Assembly (NCBI RefSeq): GCF_964332355.1
Contig: NZ_OZ201293.1
Span: 3,100,001-3,164,000 of the forward strand
Origin: Imbroritus primus
GTDB taxonomy: Bacteria; Pseudomonadota; Gammaproteobacteria; Burkholderiales; Burkholderiaceae
Direction: 5' to 3'
Length of the DNA: 64,000 nt
The notes under the pieces were generated by a model that was given only the letters and a program-made list of their open reading frames with translations, ran no database searches and was not told the origin of the DNA. How positions within the stretch are numbered: position 1 is the first letter of the stretch; each line of letters starts with the position of its first letter. This document shows positions 7,716 through 16,706 of the stretch, piece after piece. A program made the position numbers and the translations under genes.

Positions 7716-8618
7716 ATGAATGACTGGAACACGCTGGCCGAAGGCCAGTCTTACCCGCCCGGCACGCTCTATGTCGTGGCAACGCCGATCGGCAACGTGG
7801 CCGACCTGTCGGCGCGCGCCCTGCATGTGCTGGCACAGGCCGACGCGATCGCCTGCGAGGACACGCGCAACACCGCCCATCTGCTGAATCGCCTGGGTCT
7901 GCACAAGCCCCTGCTGGCCGCGCACCAGCACAACGAGATGGAAGCCGCGCAGCACATCGCCGCACGGCTGGCTGCTGGCGAACGCATCGCCTATGTCTCC
8001 GATGCCGGCACCCCCGGCATCTCCGACCCGGGCGCCAAAATCGTCGCCGCCGCGCGCGCCGCAGGCGCCCGCGTCATGCCGTTGCCGGGCGCGAATGCCG
8101 CCATCACTGCGCTGAGCGCGGCTGGCGACCTGCTGGAGGCAGGCGACGGCCGCTTTACCTTCGTGGGTTTCCTTTCGCCCAAGGCCAAGGCACGGGAGGC
8201 GCAGCTGCGTGCGCTGGCGGCCCGGCCGGAAGCGTGGATCCTGTATGAAGCGCCGCATCGTATCGCCGCCACGCTCGCGGCCCTGGCGGCGGTCCTTCCC
8301 GGCGAACGCCGCATCCTGATCGGCCGCGAGCTGACCAAGCTGTTCGAGCAACTGGTGGTGGTCCGCGCCGATGCGGCGTCCGGCTGGCTGGCCGCAGATG
8401 CCGCGCATGCCAAGGGCGAGTTCGTCCTGGTGGTGGAAGGCGCCGGCGAGAGCACGGCGGGCGAGGCCGGGGCGGCGGTGAACGCGCAACATGTCCTTGC
8501 CCTGCTGCTGGCCGAACTGCCGGCCAAGCGCGCGGCCAAGCTGACCTCGGCGATCACGGGCGTACCCACCGACACCCTCTACGCGGCGGCACTGGCCGCC
8601 AAGGGTGCAACACCTTAA
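7716..8618 (+). CDS. rsmI: RsmI, 16S rRNA (cytidine-1402-2'-O)-methyltransferase
   Basis: 300 residues of the tetrapyrrole-methylase superfamily: TLYVVATPIGNVADLSARA, CEDTRNTAHLL, SDAGTPGISDPG and FVGFLSPKAKAR are signature segments. It methylates C1402 of 16S rRNA in the decoding centre using S-adenosylmethionine, together with RsmH. The N-terminus to the first conserved strand is about the same length as in E. coli RsmI, so the ATG at 7716 is acceptable although no clear ribosome site fits in the 9 nt before the divergent yraN start. Divergent pairing with yraN is widely conserved. Confidence 0.93.
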   Translation: MNDWNTLAEGQSYPPGTLYVVATPIGNVADLSARALHVLAQADAIACEDTRNTAHLLNRLGLHKPLLAAHQHNEMEAAQHIAARLAAGERIAYVSDAGTPGISDPGAKIVAAARAAGARVMPLPGANAAITALSAAGDLLEAGDGRFTFVGFLSPKAKAREAQLRALAARPEAWILYEAPHRIAATLAALAAVLPGERRILIGRELTKLFEQLVVVRADAASGWLAADAAHAKGEFVLVVEGAGESTAGEAGAAVNAQHVLALLLAELPAKRAAKLTSAITGVPTDTLYAAALAAKGATP

Positions 8619-8814
8619 AACTTGTCTTGGTAGGTTCGACGGGCTTTCGATGGCGCGCCACGGCGCTGCCACCGGCATGTGCGGTCCGCAACGACCCCTT
8701 CGCAGGACACGCCTGCGCGCGTACACACCGACTACCGGCAGATGGATTGATGATGCGCCAAAAGGTCCAGTCCACTCGGGCGAGGTCCGCAAGACCGCGT
8801 GGTGAAACCGCTTG
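8619..8814. other. Convergent gap between rsmI and rlpA
   Basis: 196 nt between converging genes. I looked for RNase P RNA, which adjoins rsmI in some proteobacteria, but the conserved GAGGAAAGTCC-type core is absent on both strands. No terminator with a U-run is evident. Confidence 0.4.
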
Positions 8815-9534
8815 TCAGCCGCCGGTATGACCATCAGCCAGGATGTCGACGGTGTGCACCGGCTCGGAGGGCATCTCGCCGTCGGCTTGCTGGATCGCGG
8901 CGACTTCGGTGCGCGACAGTTTGCGGATCTCGACCTGAGTCGCCCCTTGGCGCAAGAATCCGAGCTTGCTGGCAGCAGCCCTGGACAGGTCGAGCACGCG
9001 CTTCTTGGCGAACGGACCACGATCTGTGACCCGTACGACCACAGCGCGGTCGTTGCGCAGATTGCGCACCAGGACCCAGCTGCCAAGCGGCAACGAGGGG
9101 TGCGCCGCCGTCATGCCGTCCATGTCGAAACGCTCTCCGCTCGCCGTCTTGCGGCCATGGAAGCCAGGGCCGTACCAGGACGCCGTTCCGCGCTGGACGA
9201 ACAGGCCCATGTCGGCGCGCAGGCTGCCGAAGCTCTTGTCTTCATCATCGGGAAGCAGCAGGCCCTCATTGAGCCCGCGCGTTGCAGTGGCGCGCGTCAG
9301 CGGGCGCTGGAACGGCATCGGCGGCGTAGCGGCCACGGGTGCCGCGGCATCGGGCCGGGCCAGCCCGCCCGATTTGCCCGGCTTGGCACCGAGGGCGCCC
9401 ACGCCCGGGGCGGTACCTGCCTGCGGCGACTCGGGACCGGAGGACAAGGTCTGGCACCCAGCCAGCAGCCCGGTGGCAACCGCCATGGTGAGGATCTGAC
9501 GCAGGCGCCGCCGGTATTCAGCCCCGTCGCGCAT
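8815..9534 (-). CDS. rlpA: RlpA-family septal lipoprotein (lytic transglycosylase-like)
   Basis: 239 residues from the ATG at 9534, which has GCGGAG just upstream and gives a compact lipoprotein signal ending in LLAGC; the earlier ATG at 9618 has no ribosome site. The double-psi beta-barrel domain is clear: GTASWYGPGFHGRKTASGERFD, AAHPSLPLGSWVLVRNL and VVRVTDRGPF, holding the catalytic Asp-His-type residues of RlpA. RlpA cleaves or binds glycan strands lacking stem peptides at the septum. No C-terminal SPOR domain is present, unlike E. coli RlpA, so septal targeting must differ. Confidence 0.88.
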   Translation of the reverse strand: MRDGAEYRRRLRQILTMAVATGLLAGCQTLSSGPESPQAGTAPGVGALGAKPGKSGGLARPDAAAPVAATPPMPFQRPLTRATATRGLNEGLLLPDDEDKSFGSLRADMGLFVQRGTASWYGPGFHGRKTASGERFDMDGMTAAHPSLPLGSWVLVRNLRNDRAVVVRVTDRGPFAKKRVLDLSRAAASKLGFLRQGATQVEIRKLSRTEVAAIQQADGEMPSEPVHTVDILADGHTGG

Positions 9535-9884
9535 GGCTCCGCCGGCCGACGCGTTTGGCGTGGCGAGCACGGTCGAAGCAACCGCACGCGGGGGCGTGAA
9601 GGGTGGCTGGGCTGACATCGGCGCAGTCTAGCACGGGCAGGATGCACGCTTAAGCATTGATTTTGTTACGAAATGTGATGTATTCCGACAGAAACCCGGT
9701 GCCCACTCGCCTCCGATCCGCTGAGGCCGGTATCTGGCAGCCGCCTAATAACCCTCCCGAAGAGGGGGTGCCGATCATGGTTGGGGCCGTGACAAATTGC
9801 ACGGCGTCATCGTATGCTCGCGCACGACCTCGCTTATGTTCAGCCGGGCTTCCCTTGTCCGCAGCTTCTACACCGCCGCCGCAC

Positions 9885-11087
9885 ATGCTCCATACCGACT
9901 CCATGATCCTCACATCCGGCATGTGTGCCGCCCTGATGGCGATGGTTTTTTTCGCCATGCGGCGCATTCCCGGCATGGCGCCAGGCGGGCTGTACTGGTG
10001 GGGGCTATCGAATGCCCAGTTCGCTGTAGCGTCCGCCCTGCTAGTCAGCCAGGGTGCGCTCGGCCTGGCGCTCGGGATCGGCCTGAGCAGCACCCTGTTC
10101 ATCGCCGGCATGGCTGCGCTGGTCATTGGCTGCCGCGAATTTTTCGGACTGCCGCGTTACACCCGCCTGGTCGGCCTGACGGCCCTGCTGGCCACGCTCG
10201 GCCTGCTGTATTTCACCTTCGTGGACAACCAGTCGCTGATGCGGATCACGCTGGTTGGCGGGTTCGCGACTATCGTGCTGCTCGACGTTGCCCGCCTGTG
10301 CCTGCCGGGCGCACGCGAGCGCATCATGCGGTTTCCCGCACTGGTGCTGGGTGCGGTGGCGCTGGCGGGAGCTGCCTTGCATGCGCTGCGTGCGACACAG
10401 GCTGGCTGGATGTTCGCCGGCGGTACGCCCGTATTCGACCCCGTCTTGCTGATGCACGTGGTGCGGCTGTATAACGCCTTCGCCATGACGGCGCTCGCGG
10501 TTGGGTTTTTGATGCTCGCGCACGTCCGCCTGCGTGCCTCACTGGAACGGCAAATCACGCACGACGCCCTGACCGGCGCACTCTCGCGCACAGGCTTCAT
10601 GGACGCTTGCGATGCCATCCTGAAGCGCGCCGACCGTCTTGGCCGTCCGGTGTGCCTGGCATTCATCGATCTCGATCACTTCAAGACCATCAACGATGTG
10701 TATGGTCACTTCGGTGGGGACCGTGTGCTGGAGCACTTTGCCGCCAGCACGACCCGTAGCATTGGTAACGAGCATGCTTTCGGCCGCCTGGGCGGTGAGG
10801 AGTTTGGACTGCTGTACCACAACATGGCGCTGGAAGATGCGCGCCTGCATTCCTATCGGCTGCGCACCGACATCGAGCGGCACGGATGCCCATCCGACGA
10901 TCACTGGATCATGTACACCGTCAGCATCGGCCTGGTGGAACGCCACCCGGGCGAGTCGCTGCCCGCCTTGTTGCAGCGTGCCGATGCCGCACTCTATTCC
11001 GCCAAGGCCGCGGGACGCAACGCCGTTAGCGTGGGCCGGGAAAACGGGGCCGATGCGCTGGTGGACCTAGGGGCGACGGCGCACTGA
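9885..11087 (+). CDS. Membrane diguanylate cyclase (GGDEF domain)
   Basis: 400 residues: about seven hydrophobic segments in the first 220 residues (MILTSGMCAALMAMVFFAM, then ALGLALGIGLSSTLFIAG, LVGLTALLATLGLLYFTFV, FPALVLGAVALAGAALHAL and others), then a GGDEF domain starting DALTGALSRTGFM. The signature is intact as GGEEF (303-307), so cyclic-di-GMP synthesis is expected. The inhibitory RxxD site five residues before GGEEF is missing (HAFGRL precedes it). Start uncertain: the frame is open from 9657, and ATGs at 9885 and 9903 are the best because the preceding region lacks membrane or domain character. Confidence 0.88.
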   Translation: MLHTDSMILTSGMCAALMAMVFFAMRRIPGMAPGGLYWWGLSNAQFAVASALLVSQGALGLALGIGLSSTLFIAGMAALVIGCREFFGLPRYTRLVGLTALLATLGLLYFTFVDNQSLMRITLVGGFATIVLLDVARLCLPGARERIMRFPALVLGAVALAGAALHALRATQAGWMFAGGTPVFDPVLLMHVVRLYNAFAMTALAVGFLMLAHVRLRASLERQITHDALTGALSRTGFMDACDAILKRADRLGRPVCLAFIDLDHFKTINDVYGHFGGDRVLEHFAASTTRSIGNEHAFGRLGGEEFGLLYHNMALEDARLHSYRLRTDIERHGCPSDDHWIMYTVSIGLVERHPGESLPALLQRADAALYSAKAAGRNAVSVGRENGADALVDLGATAH

Positions 11088-11341
11088 ACGCTGCCCGGAG
11101 GATCGCCAGCACCCGCACACCTGCCGGTCGACGATGTGAAACTGGCCAGTGGTGCGCTGCCCTCCCCGACCGCTTCACTCCTGCCATACCCAATGCCGCC
11201 TGCGCACATCACCGGGCTGGGCTGCCGCGTGACCCGACGATGTTCGAGGATACGCGCCGGCGCCGCTCCTGCCCGACCGCAACTGGACCGCACCGGCGAG
11301 GGTGATGGCCGCATGCACGCAAGCCGGACTGGAACGAGCGC

Positions 11342-11734
11342 TCAGCTGCCGCTGTCGACGGCGAGCGGTGCGGGCACCTCGACGATTTCAAAAGCCATTT
11401 CTACGCCGACCAGCGTGGGGCACGTGACGATTTCGCCTCGTCTGCGTCCAAGAAAGGGCAGGCCCATCGGTGATGTCACGCAAATGTGGCCGGTAGCCAG
11501 ATCAGCTTGCCCCTCCGGCACCAGCATCAGCCGGACGAGTGCATTGCAGGAAGTGTCGAGGCACAGAAAACTCACCCCCGTGGCAATCACCTCCGGCGGT
11601 ACTGCTGCCGCATCGACGATATCCGCACTGTCGAGAAAACGCAGCAGCCGGCCGCGCCGCTCCCCGCGTAGCGTGTCGGCAGTGGCGCGCAGGTGTGCGG
11701 CTTCGCGGTTGGAAATCAGGGGAGGAGGATACAT
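11342..11734 (-). CDS. Rnk/GreA-GreB C-terminal domain protein
   Basis: About 130 residues with the FKBP-like fold shared by Rnk and the C-terminus of Gre factors: VRLMLVPEGQAD..GHICVTSPMGLPFLGRRRGEIV aligns with the Rnk pattern (LVYP, then SV-PVG-ALLG--G). The N-terminus PPLISNREAAHLRA resembles the start of Rnk proteins, so I take the ATG at 11734; a GTG at 11827 would add 31 unlike residues. Rnk binds RNA polymerase and affects nucleoside diphosphate kinase levels; here the role is unknown, and the family match is moderate. It lies between two cyclic-di-GMP genes on the opposite strand. Confidence 0.65.
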   Translation of the reverse strand: MYPPPLISNREAAHLRATADTLRGERRGRLLRFLDSADIVDAAAVPPEVIATGVSFLCLDTSCNALVRLMLVPEGQADLATGHICVTSPMGLPFLGRRRGEIVTCPTLVGVEMAFEIVEVPAPLAVDSGS

Positions 11735-11966
11735 GGCAGAGAAGCGGGCCCACGATTGGTCCGGCCCGACCCCGCGTATCGTAACTGTTTGCACGTACTT
11801 TTCAAGTGACATGTACAGCATCGCCACGCCATGCTCGCGCTTACCCCCACCTTAGCAGGAGCGGAACGCACGCCAGCCCGGCGCGCGTGCGGTGCTATGA
11901 TAGCGACACACCCGCCGTGCATACCATTGCTGCTCTGCCCCATACCAAGTCCGATCGCTCTGCCTC

Positions 11967-13118
11967 ATGCCCGGTCTCCGACGTCTCCCCGTTGAACAAC
12001 TCGCCCCCGGCATGCGGGTGGAAAAACTGGATGTACCGTGGTCGCGCCATCCATTCGTCCATGCCCGGTTCACTGTCGAATCGCCGCAGGACGCCATCAA
12101 TCTGCGCAACAGCGGCGTGCGGATGGTATGGATCGCGGACACGGAAGAATCCCCGCCGCCGTCCGCGTCGCCAGTGCAGCGCAGTCTCGGCGAAGAAATC
12201 AGCTACGCCGACCGCATGCGCACGCATACCGTGCGTGCGGTCCGTTCCTTCTACGACGGCGCGCGTGTCGGCCACCTTCAGCTCGACGAAGAACTGCCGG
12301 CCGTCATGGACAACGTGGCGCAATCGCTGGCGCGCAACAGCACGGCAATGCTAACGCTGGTGCGCCTGCGTTCGAAAGATGAGTACACCTATCTGCACTC
12401 CGTGGCCGTGGGCACGCTGATGACCAGTTTTGCCCAGCGCCTGGGCCTGTCTCCCGTGGAGGTGCGCGATGCCGGCGTGGGCGGCATGCTGCATGACATC
12501 GGCAAGATGGCCGTGCCGCTGGAGATCCTGAACAAGCCCGGCGCGCTGACGCCCGAAGAATATGCCGTGGCGCAAATCCATCCGGACAGGGGTTATACGA
12601 TGTTGCGGCAGCACGGGCTGACGGAGGCCGCCCTGGACATCGCCCACCACCATCACGAGAAGATGAATGGCCTCGGCTATCCGCTGGGCCTGAAGGGTGA
12701 CGAGATCCCCTTGCTGGCGCGCATGGCCGCGATCTGCGACGTGTACGACGCCCTGACCGCCGAGCGGCCCTACAAGAAGCCTTGGCCGCCGCCCGTGGCG
12801 CTGGGCCGCATGTCGGAATGGGACGGTCATTTCGATCCCAAGCTGCTGCGCGTGTTCATCGACATGGTGGGGATCTATCCGGCCGGCACCCTGGTGCGCC
12901 TGGACTCCGGCTATCTGGCGATCGTCCTGGACCAGAACGAGCATGCCCTGCTCCGGCCCATCGTGAGCGTCATCTACGATACCGCCACCGAAGAACGCGT
13001 GACGCCCCGCCGCCTGAACCTGCTGCATGCCCAGGAGCGCATCGTGGCATGCGAGGAGCCCGAGCGCATCGGCATGCACGATATCGTGCCGCTGTGGCGC
13101 GAGCTCGCGTCTGACTAG
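11967..13118 (+). CDS. HD-GYP cyclic-di-GMP phosphodiesterase with DUF3391 N-terminus
   Basis: 383 residues. Residues 1-120 (LPVEQLAPGMRVEKLD..., VRMVWIADTEES) are the DUF3391 region often found before HD-GYP. The HD-GYP domain runs about 135-310, with the metal-binding LHDIGK (H176, D177), HPDRGY and HHHHEKMNGLGYPLGLKGDEI (GYP motif present; the usual Asp before it is Asn). This architecture hydrolyses cyclic-di-GMP to GMP in characterised relatives. Near the diguanylate cyclase at 9885, it suggests a locally encoded make/break pair. The C-terminal 70 residues (TLVRLDSGYLAIVL...) are the normal extension of this subfamily. Confidence 0.88.
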   Translation: MPGLRRLPVEQLAPGMRVEKLDVPWSRHPFVHARFTVESPQDAINLRNSGVRMVWIADTEESPPPSASPVQRSLGEEISYADRMRTHTVRAVRSFYDGARVGHLQLDEELPAVMDNVAQSLARNSTAMLTLVRLRSKDEYTYLHSVAVGTLMTSFAQRLGLSPVEVRDAGVGGMLHDIGKMAVPLEILNKPGALTPEEYAVAQIHPDRGYTMLRQHGLTEAALDIAHHHHEKMNGLGYPLGLKGDEIPLLARMAAICDVYDALTAERPYKKPWPPPVALGRMSEWDGHFDPKLLRVFIDMVGIYPAGTLVRLDSGYLAIVLDQNEHALLRPIVSVIYDTATEERVTPRRLNLLHAQERIVACEEPERIGMHDIVPLWRELASD

Positions 13119-13193
13119 CGCGCCGCGCCCCTGAGGCGCTCACAAGTCAGAACCGCCGGCAACGCACTTCAGCACCTGAATCCGGCGCCGAAC

Positions 13194-15629
13194 TCAACGA
13201 CCGAACAGGCCACGCAGTCCCTCGCGCAGAACATCGGCCGGCTTGCTCGGCTGGGTGCCCTGCGTGGCATCGCCCGTCGCACCCCCGCCGAGCCGCTTCT
13301 CCAGCGCCTCGCGCACGCGGCTTTCAACCTCGGTGCGCGCCGCATCCATGGCCATACCCGCGAAATCGATGGTGTACTGCGGCGCGGACAGTGGCCCGGT
13401 GAAGCGCACGGGCACGGTGAAGCCGCGCAGCTCGCTGGCCTCCTTGCCGCCCTGCCCCTTGGACGTCGCCGCCAGCGTCGCCCGCGTGGTGTAGTCCAGC
13501 GTGCCGTGCGCGAGATCCACATTGCCGGCACCGGCGGCGCGCAACAGGGGCGCCTTGAGCGCGAGATCGCGGTTTTGCAGGACACCGTCGCGGATCGTGA
13601 ACGTCCCCTTCAGCTCCGAGAAGTCGGTCTTTTCGGTCGCGCTGCCGCGATAGCTCTTTTCCCCGCGCAACTGCTGCAGCATGCCGCGCGCCTCGCGCAG
13701 GGTGCCTGCCAGGTTGAAGCCGCGAATCGCCCCGTCCACCAGCAGGATGTCGCCACCGCCATTGAGAGCGGCGCGCAACGCCGCCGTGGTATTACCGCGC
13801 GCCGTAACGTCGAGGTTGAGGCTGCCGCGCCCTTCCAGCGTATCGGATTGCGCAAAATGCTTGAGCAACGGCGCAATGGCAATGCTGCTGGCCTGCGTCT
13901 TGAGCGCGATGGCCGGCGTGCTGGCCGACCCGTCGAGTGTCAGCGCCCCGCGTACATTGCCTTCGAACGCGGCGGCGGAAAATGGCGCAACCTCGAGCTT
14001 GCCGCCCGCTGCGCGCAGATCGGCGCTGACCGCGGCCAGCGTCAAGCCGTCGGCCACCAGGCGGCCAATCTTTACCGAGCCCTCGCCGTGCAGGTCTCGC
14101 AATGCCGAGAAGTCGAGCGTCCCCGGCACGCCGCCGCCCGGCCGCCCGCTCTTGTCGCCCAGCGCGGGCGTACTGGCATGACGGTACTGGTCGATGTTGA
14201 GGGTATCCACTGTGGCGTCGAACTTGAACCGCGGCGCATTGAAGTCCTTGACCGATACATGTGCCGCCAGCTGGCTCGTGTCGACCTTCCCTTTCAGGTC
14301 GAGCGACACCTGCTCCGTGCGCAGGCCGGCCTGCAGCGCACCCACCAGATCGACAGCCAGCTTGCCGCCAGGCAGGCGCTCGCCACGGCCCTGCGCGCCC
14401 ATCTTGAGCGCCGGCATGGAAAGCGCGCGGGTCGCCATATCAACGGCGAGCGGCGACGTCAGCTGCATGTCGATGTTCTGCCCTTGCAGGGTCCCGCTGC
14501 CCTTGAGCGTCAGCAGGGTGATGTCAAGACTCTGCAGTCCGCGCCCATCCGCTGTCAGTTGTCCGTTGAGCGGCGCTGACACGGTCGCCTTCAGGGTGTC
14601 CTTGCCGGTCCCGTTGTTCTGAGTGAAATCGAGCGCCAGCTCGGCCACGCCCGAGCGGAAGCGCCGCCCCTCGCGTGCAAAGGCCGGCAGTTTGAGGTCC
14701 GCAGCCAGCGTGCGCTGGGCTTCGTTAACTTTGGCCGTGAACGTCGCCGCATCGCCTTCGAGCAGATCGCCGGTGAGCGCGATCTTCGGTGCCGACAGCT
14801 TGCCTTCGAAGTGCCGCGTGCCCTGCTGTCCTTTCACGCTGGCGACCAGATCGGCCACCTGCAGTGCGCCATCGGCCCACGACAGGGCAATGTCGCCGGA
14901 AACCGCCGCGTCCACACCACGGATATCGAGCGCATTCCCGGCCGCCGTCGCATGCAGCCCGTGCAGGGCAATGCGTTGCGCCTGCCGGTCGAATGTCAGC
15001 TGTGTCTTGAGGTTGAGATCGAGCGCCGCAGCCGGCAGCACGCTGCTCACGCGGGTGCGCAAGGCGATGGGCGTGCGCACGCCGTCGGTCAGGCGGCCGG
15101 TGTCGAGATCGAGCTGGCCAAGCTGTACGGTGTTGCCACTCAGCGCATCCTTGAATACCAGCGCGCCATTCTTCAGCCGGATGCCGGCGATATCGAGGTC
15201 AACGCGCGCCGACTCGCTACCGCCGCCTGACGACTGCGACAGCAGATCGTCGAAGTTGAAACGGCCGTTCTTGTCCCGGGCCAGGGTGACACTGGCGCCC
15301 GCGAGTGATACCTCGTCGACCACCATGCGCCCCCGTAGCAGCGGCCAGATGGCCAGCGACACGCGCGCCTGCTCGACCGACAGGAAAGGGGTAGCGGACC
15401 GCCGCTCGGACAGCGCAGTGCGGCCGAGGTCTGCCCCGAGCCTGGGCCAGAAGAACAGCTTGAGATCGCCGTCGATACGCAGGGTACGCTGTGTACGCGC
15501 CTCCACCAGCGCGACCAGGTCGGCTTTGTAGTCGTTCGGATCGAAAGTCACGGCGATCCACGCCGCGCCCGCCAGGAGCATGAGCGCCACGCCTGCAGCG
15601 GTCCAGGCCGCCGTACGGATCAGTTTCAT
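13194..15629 (-). CDS. AsmA-family inner-membrane-anchored protein
   Basis: 811 residues, with one N-terminal membrane segment (about residues 5-28, WTAAGVALMLLAGAAWIAV) and the AsmA start FDPNDYKADLVALVEARTQR and LRIDGDLKLFFWPRLG. The remaining periplasmic part is repetitive beta-structure rich in G/T, with the AsmA_2 region (SIAIAPLLKHFAQSDTLEGRG..., then GAIRGFNLAGTLREARGML) near the C-terminus. AsmA-like proteins belong to the repeating beta-groove family thought to move phospholipids between membranes. The start at 15629 is preferred over 15659 because the signal-anchor begins there. It stands alone between hdGYP and an acetyltransferase. Confidence 0.9.
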   Translation of the reverse strand: MKLIRTAAWTAAGVALMLLAGAAWIAVTFDPNDYKADLVALVEARTQRTLRIDGDLKLFFWPRLGADLGRTALSERRSATPFLSVEQARVSLAIWPLLRGRMVVDEVSLAGASVTLARDKNGRFNFDDLLSQSSGGGSESARVDLDIAGIRLKNGALVFKDALSGNTVQLGQLDLDTGRLTDGVRTPIALRTRVSSVLPAAALDLNLKTQLTFDRQAQRIALHGLHATAAGNALDIRGVDAAVSGDIALSWADGALQVADLVASVKGQQGTRHFEGKLSAPKIALTGDLLEGDAATFTAKVNEAQRTLAADLKLPAFAREGRRFRSGVAELALDFTQNNGTGKDTLKATVSAPLNGQLTADGRGLQSLDITLLTLKGSGTLQGQNIDMQLTSPLAVDMATRALSMPALKMGAQGRGERLPGGKLAVDLVGALQAGLRTEQVSLDLKGKVDTSQLAAHVSVKDFNAPRFKFDATVDTLNIDQYRHASTPALGDKSGRPGGGVPGTLDFSALRDLHGEGSVKIGRLVADGLTLAAVSADLRAAGGKLEVAPFSAAAFEGNVRGALTLDGSASTPAIALKTQASSIAIAPLLKHFAQSDTLEGRGSLNLDVTARGNTTAALRAALNGGGDILLVDGAIRGFNLAGTLREARGMLQQLRGEKSYRGSATEKTDFSELKGTFTIRDGVLQNRDLALKAPLLRAAGAGNVDLAHGTLDYTTRATLAATSKGQGGKEASELRGFTVPVRFTGPLSAPQYTIDFAGMAMDAARTEVESRVREALEKRLGGGATGDATQGTQPSKPADVLREGLRGLFGR

Positions 15630-15747
15630 AAACAGTGTGTGAAAATTCCGGCTCGGCAAATCGCCGTCTGCATGGGTGCCTCGCCCCTCAGGACGGTTCC
15701 ACGCACACCGGTCGCCGCGACGCAGCTAAACGCGCACGCTACTGGGC

Positions 15748-16191
15748 TCAGTTAAGCTCGCAGCGCATGCAGTGGGATGCCGCCTGTCCGCCGCGCATGA
15801 AAGCCGAAGACACCCGAATATCCTCGGGCGCGCGTTCGGCGGCAATCAGGAGAAATCCCCAACGCGAGAAATAGGTAGGCGCGGTGGCGGTCACCAAATA
15901 GACGGAGCGGGCGCCGGCACTGCGCGCGCGCATCAGCAAGCATTCCACCAGGCGGCTGGCGATCCCGCGGTTGCGATAGGCCGGCTCGACCGCCACGCAG
16001 CGAATCAGCACCGACTCGCCCAGCGTTTCGGCCGCGCCGCAGGCCACGATCCGGCCATCGACCAAGGCAACCTTGAAGCTGTTGGCCGGCGAAAATGCTT
16101 CGCCGGGTGGTAGGTCGCAACGCGTCAACAGCGCTGCGATATCGGCTGCGTCACTTGGCTGGGCCATGCGCAGTTGGATTACCGGGTCCAT
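15748..16191 (-). CDS. GNAT acetyltransferase, ArsN2-like
   Basis: 147 residues of one GNAT domain. The acetyl-CoA loop is YRNRGIASRLVECLL; the segment LPPGEAFSPANSFKVALVDGRIVA and the C-terminus ending SHCMRCEL resemble ArsN2 proteins of arsenic-resistance clusters. No arsenic genes are nearby, so substrate is unknown. ATG at 16191 begins at the conserved IQLRMAQPSDAADIAALL; the longer frame to 16278 is not conserved in character. Transcribed toward the AsmA gene, 118 nt away. Confidence 0.75.
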   Translation of the reverse strand: MDPVIQLRMAQPSDAADIAALLTRCDLPPGEAFSPANSFKVALVDGRIVACGAAETLGESVLIRCVAVEPAYRNRGIASRLVECLLMRARSAGARSVYLVTATAPTYFSRWGFLLIAAERAPEDIRVSSAFMRGGQAASHCMRCELN

Positions 16192-16706
16192 GATGTGTCT
16201 CCGCTGCGTCGCACCGTGACCTGGGCTGGTTGGGGCGACGTGATGGCGCACCTCTGCGGGCGCGTCTCGGATGCCCAATGGTAAAGGTTAAATTTGATGA
16301 ATGACAAGCGCACCCGTGTTTCAAATTCCGCATGGCATTGCGATGCGATGCCGGCCGCACTGTCGGTGTGGACCGACATCCACGTACCTGCGATAGCGCC
16401 TAGGCCGCTGCGTGCAAGCCACCCACTGGCGATGGCAACACGCTTGGGTGGCCACGGCCAGAAGCCGCCACGCCTGCCACTTCGCAAACGGGCCTGTCAC
16501 CGTGGATGTTGGCGCCCCTGTCCATTGCTGTATAGATCGCCTGCTGAACGTCGATCACTTCGCGGTACACTCCCGCACTAGACGCCCTGCCGCCGGCCCG
16601 GATTGCCGCTCCACCGCGTATGCCCGACGCGCGCTCCGCACCTTGGCATGCTGGACCGGGCGCCCGCCGCAGGACTGCCGGCCCCGACTCTTCACGACCA
16701 TCGCCC
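16192..16706. other. 515-nt gap before hutC
   Basis: No convincing gene on either strand. The sequence is GC-rich and its reading frames look like noise. It must contain the hutC promoter; CTGTATAGAT at 16528-16537 shares TGTATA with the operator before hutU and might be a weak HutC half-site. Confidence 0.4.

Noticed and set aside
8619..8814. Possible RNase P RNA next to rsmI
   Set aside because: The gap is too short and the universally conserved core segments are not present on either strand.
7707..9086. Extension of yraN to a 581-residue protein
   Set aside because: The added part is antisense to rsmI and does not resemble any protein; the ATG at 7706 gives the family length.
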